From NCBI RefSeq assembly GCF_020687785.1, contig NZ_JAJEWI010000005.1, forward strand, positions 186,001-250,000: a DNA stretch of 64,000 nucleotides. The letters run 5' to 3'. Positions within the stretch are counted from its first letter, which is position 1. Every line of letters begins with the position of its first letter. The DNA is from Sphingopyxis yananensis. Lineage in GTDB: Bacteria; Pseudomonadota; Alphaproteobacteria; Sphingomonadales; Sphingomonadaceae. The notes under the pieces were generated by a model, which was given only the letters and a program-made list of their open reading frames with translations, had not been told where the DNA came from and did not search any database. This document shows positions 63,787 to 64,000 of the stretch, in pieces. Made by a program: the position numbers and the translations under genes.

Positions 63787-64000
63787 TGGGGGTGCTGGTG
63801 CAGGCGGGGGTGTCACTGGCGGCGGTCAGCGGCATTGCATGGCTGGTTAAGAAATTGAAATTGGGGCTGGAACCGCGCATCGCGGACGAAGCCCATGCGC
63901 TGCGCTTGGCCGAAGAGGCTGAGGCGGGCTTTGGCGGCGTGGATGTGGCGCGGGACCGTGCGGGATATTCCGCGCTGGTGCGCAATGGCGAGCGGCGGAT
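63783..64000 (+). CDS. Conserved membrane-anchored protein, 5' part only
   Basis: The frame is open to the right edge (about 72 residues visible). One N-terminal hydrophobic helix (VLVQAGVSLAAVSGIAWLV) is followed by a charged amphipathic segment (KKLKLGLEPRIADEAHALRLAEEAEAGFGG). The ATG overlaps the upstream stop (ATGA). The family cannot be told from this part. Confidence 0.7.
   Translation, partial: MMGVLVQAGVSLAAVSGIAWLVKKLKLGLEPRIADEAHALRLAEEAEAGFGGVDVARDRAGYSALVRNGERR

Overview
The window reads as a chromosomal segment of an alphaproteobacterium of the order Sphingomonadales. The evidence is two large Sphingomonas-type TonB-dependent receptors carrying the IVVTGSRIARP plug start, an ATM1-type ABC exporter, a DUF3035 lipoprotein after lspA, GluQ-type synthetase, DUF2061 and DUF442 proteins, and a thiC gene led by a TPP riboswitch. 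The genus cannot be fixed from the sequence alone. No rRNA, tRNA, CRISPR array or insertion sequence was recognised.

Layout. 1-4.7 kb: SDR 3' end, HNH nuclease, gluQ, HIG1-like protein, cobalamin adenosyltransferase, 3-hydroxybutyryl-CoA dehydrogenase, secreted protein. 4.8-10.5 kb: nucleoside transporter diverging from a tightly overlapped six-gene operon (queuosine-precursor transporter, argB, yggT, folD, secreted protein, marC) closed by a strong terminator. 10.5-17.4 kb: OmpA lipoprotein, CNNM/CBS protein, membrane-anchored HhH protein, purD and xseA (start codons interlocked in one CATG), M23 peptidase. 17.4-24.2 kb: a 17-codon leader-like ORF and two TonB-dependent receptors. 24.2-34.7 kb: clpB with an inverted repeat in its likely heat-shock promoter, exported M17 aminopeptidase, Bcr/CflA exporter, amino acid permease, hinT, hisE, ung, DUF2061, possible 2H phosphoesterase. 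35-38.3 kb: the accessory island. 38.3-44.6 kb: thiC with riboswitch, small envelope genes, dxs. 44.6-51.7 kb: a long minus-strand run purE-purK-folA-ribF-ileS-lspA-DUF3035. 51.9-64 kb: diguanylate cyclase, Dps, two-domain cold-shock protein with an RG/FGG-rich tail, RNase D, lptC-lptA, ATM1 exporter, recQ, membrane methyltransferase-like protein, DUF442 phosphatase, and a protein cut by the window end.

The most unusual locus is 36344-38160 on the minus strand. A stand-alone 415-aa reverse transcriptase (QGMPLSP, YVDD, no maturase or nuclease domain) is preceded by a leader holding two perfect 84-bp direct repeats 336 bp apart. Each repeat can fold into hairpins, one capped by a GAAA tetraloop. 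One repeat forms codons 78-105 of a 113-aa single-span membrane ORF ending 24 bp before the RT; the other lies just upstream of that ORF's ribosome binding site. The island is visibly more AT-rich than its neighbours. It fits none of the standard group II intron, retron or DGR layouts and is the best candidate for an undescribed RT-based system, probably defensive, but function is inference only.
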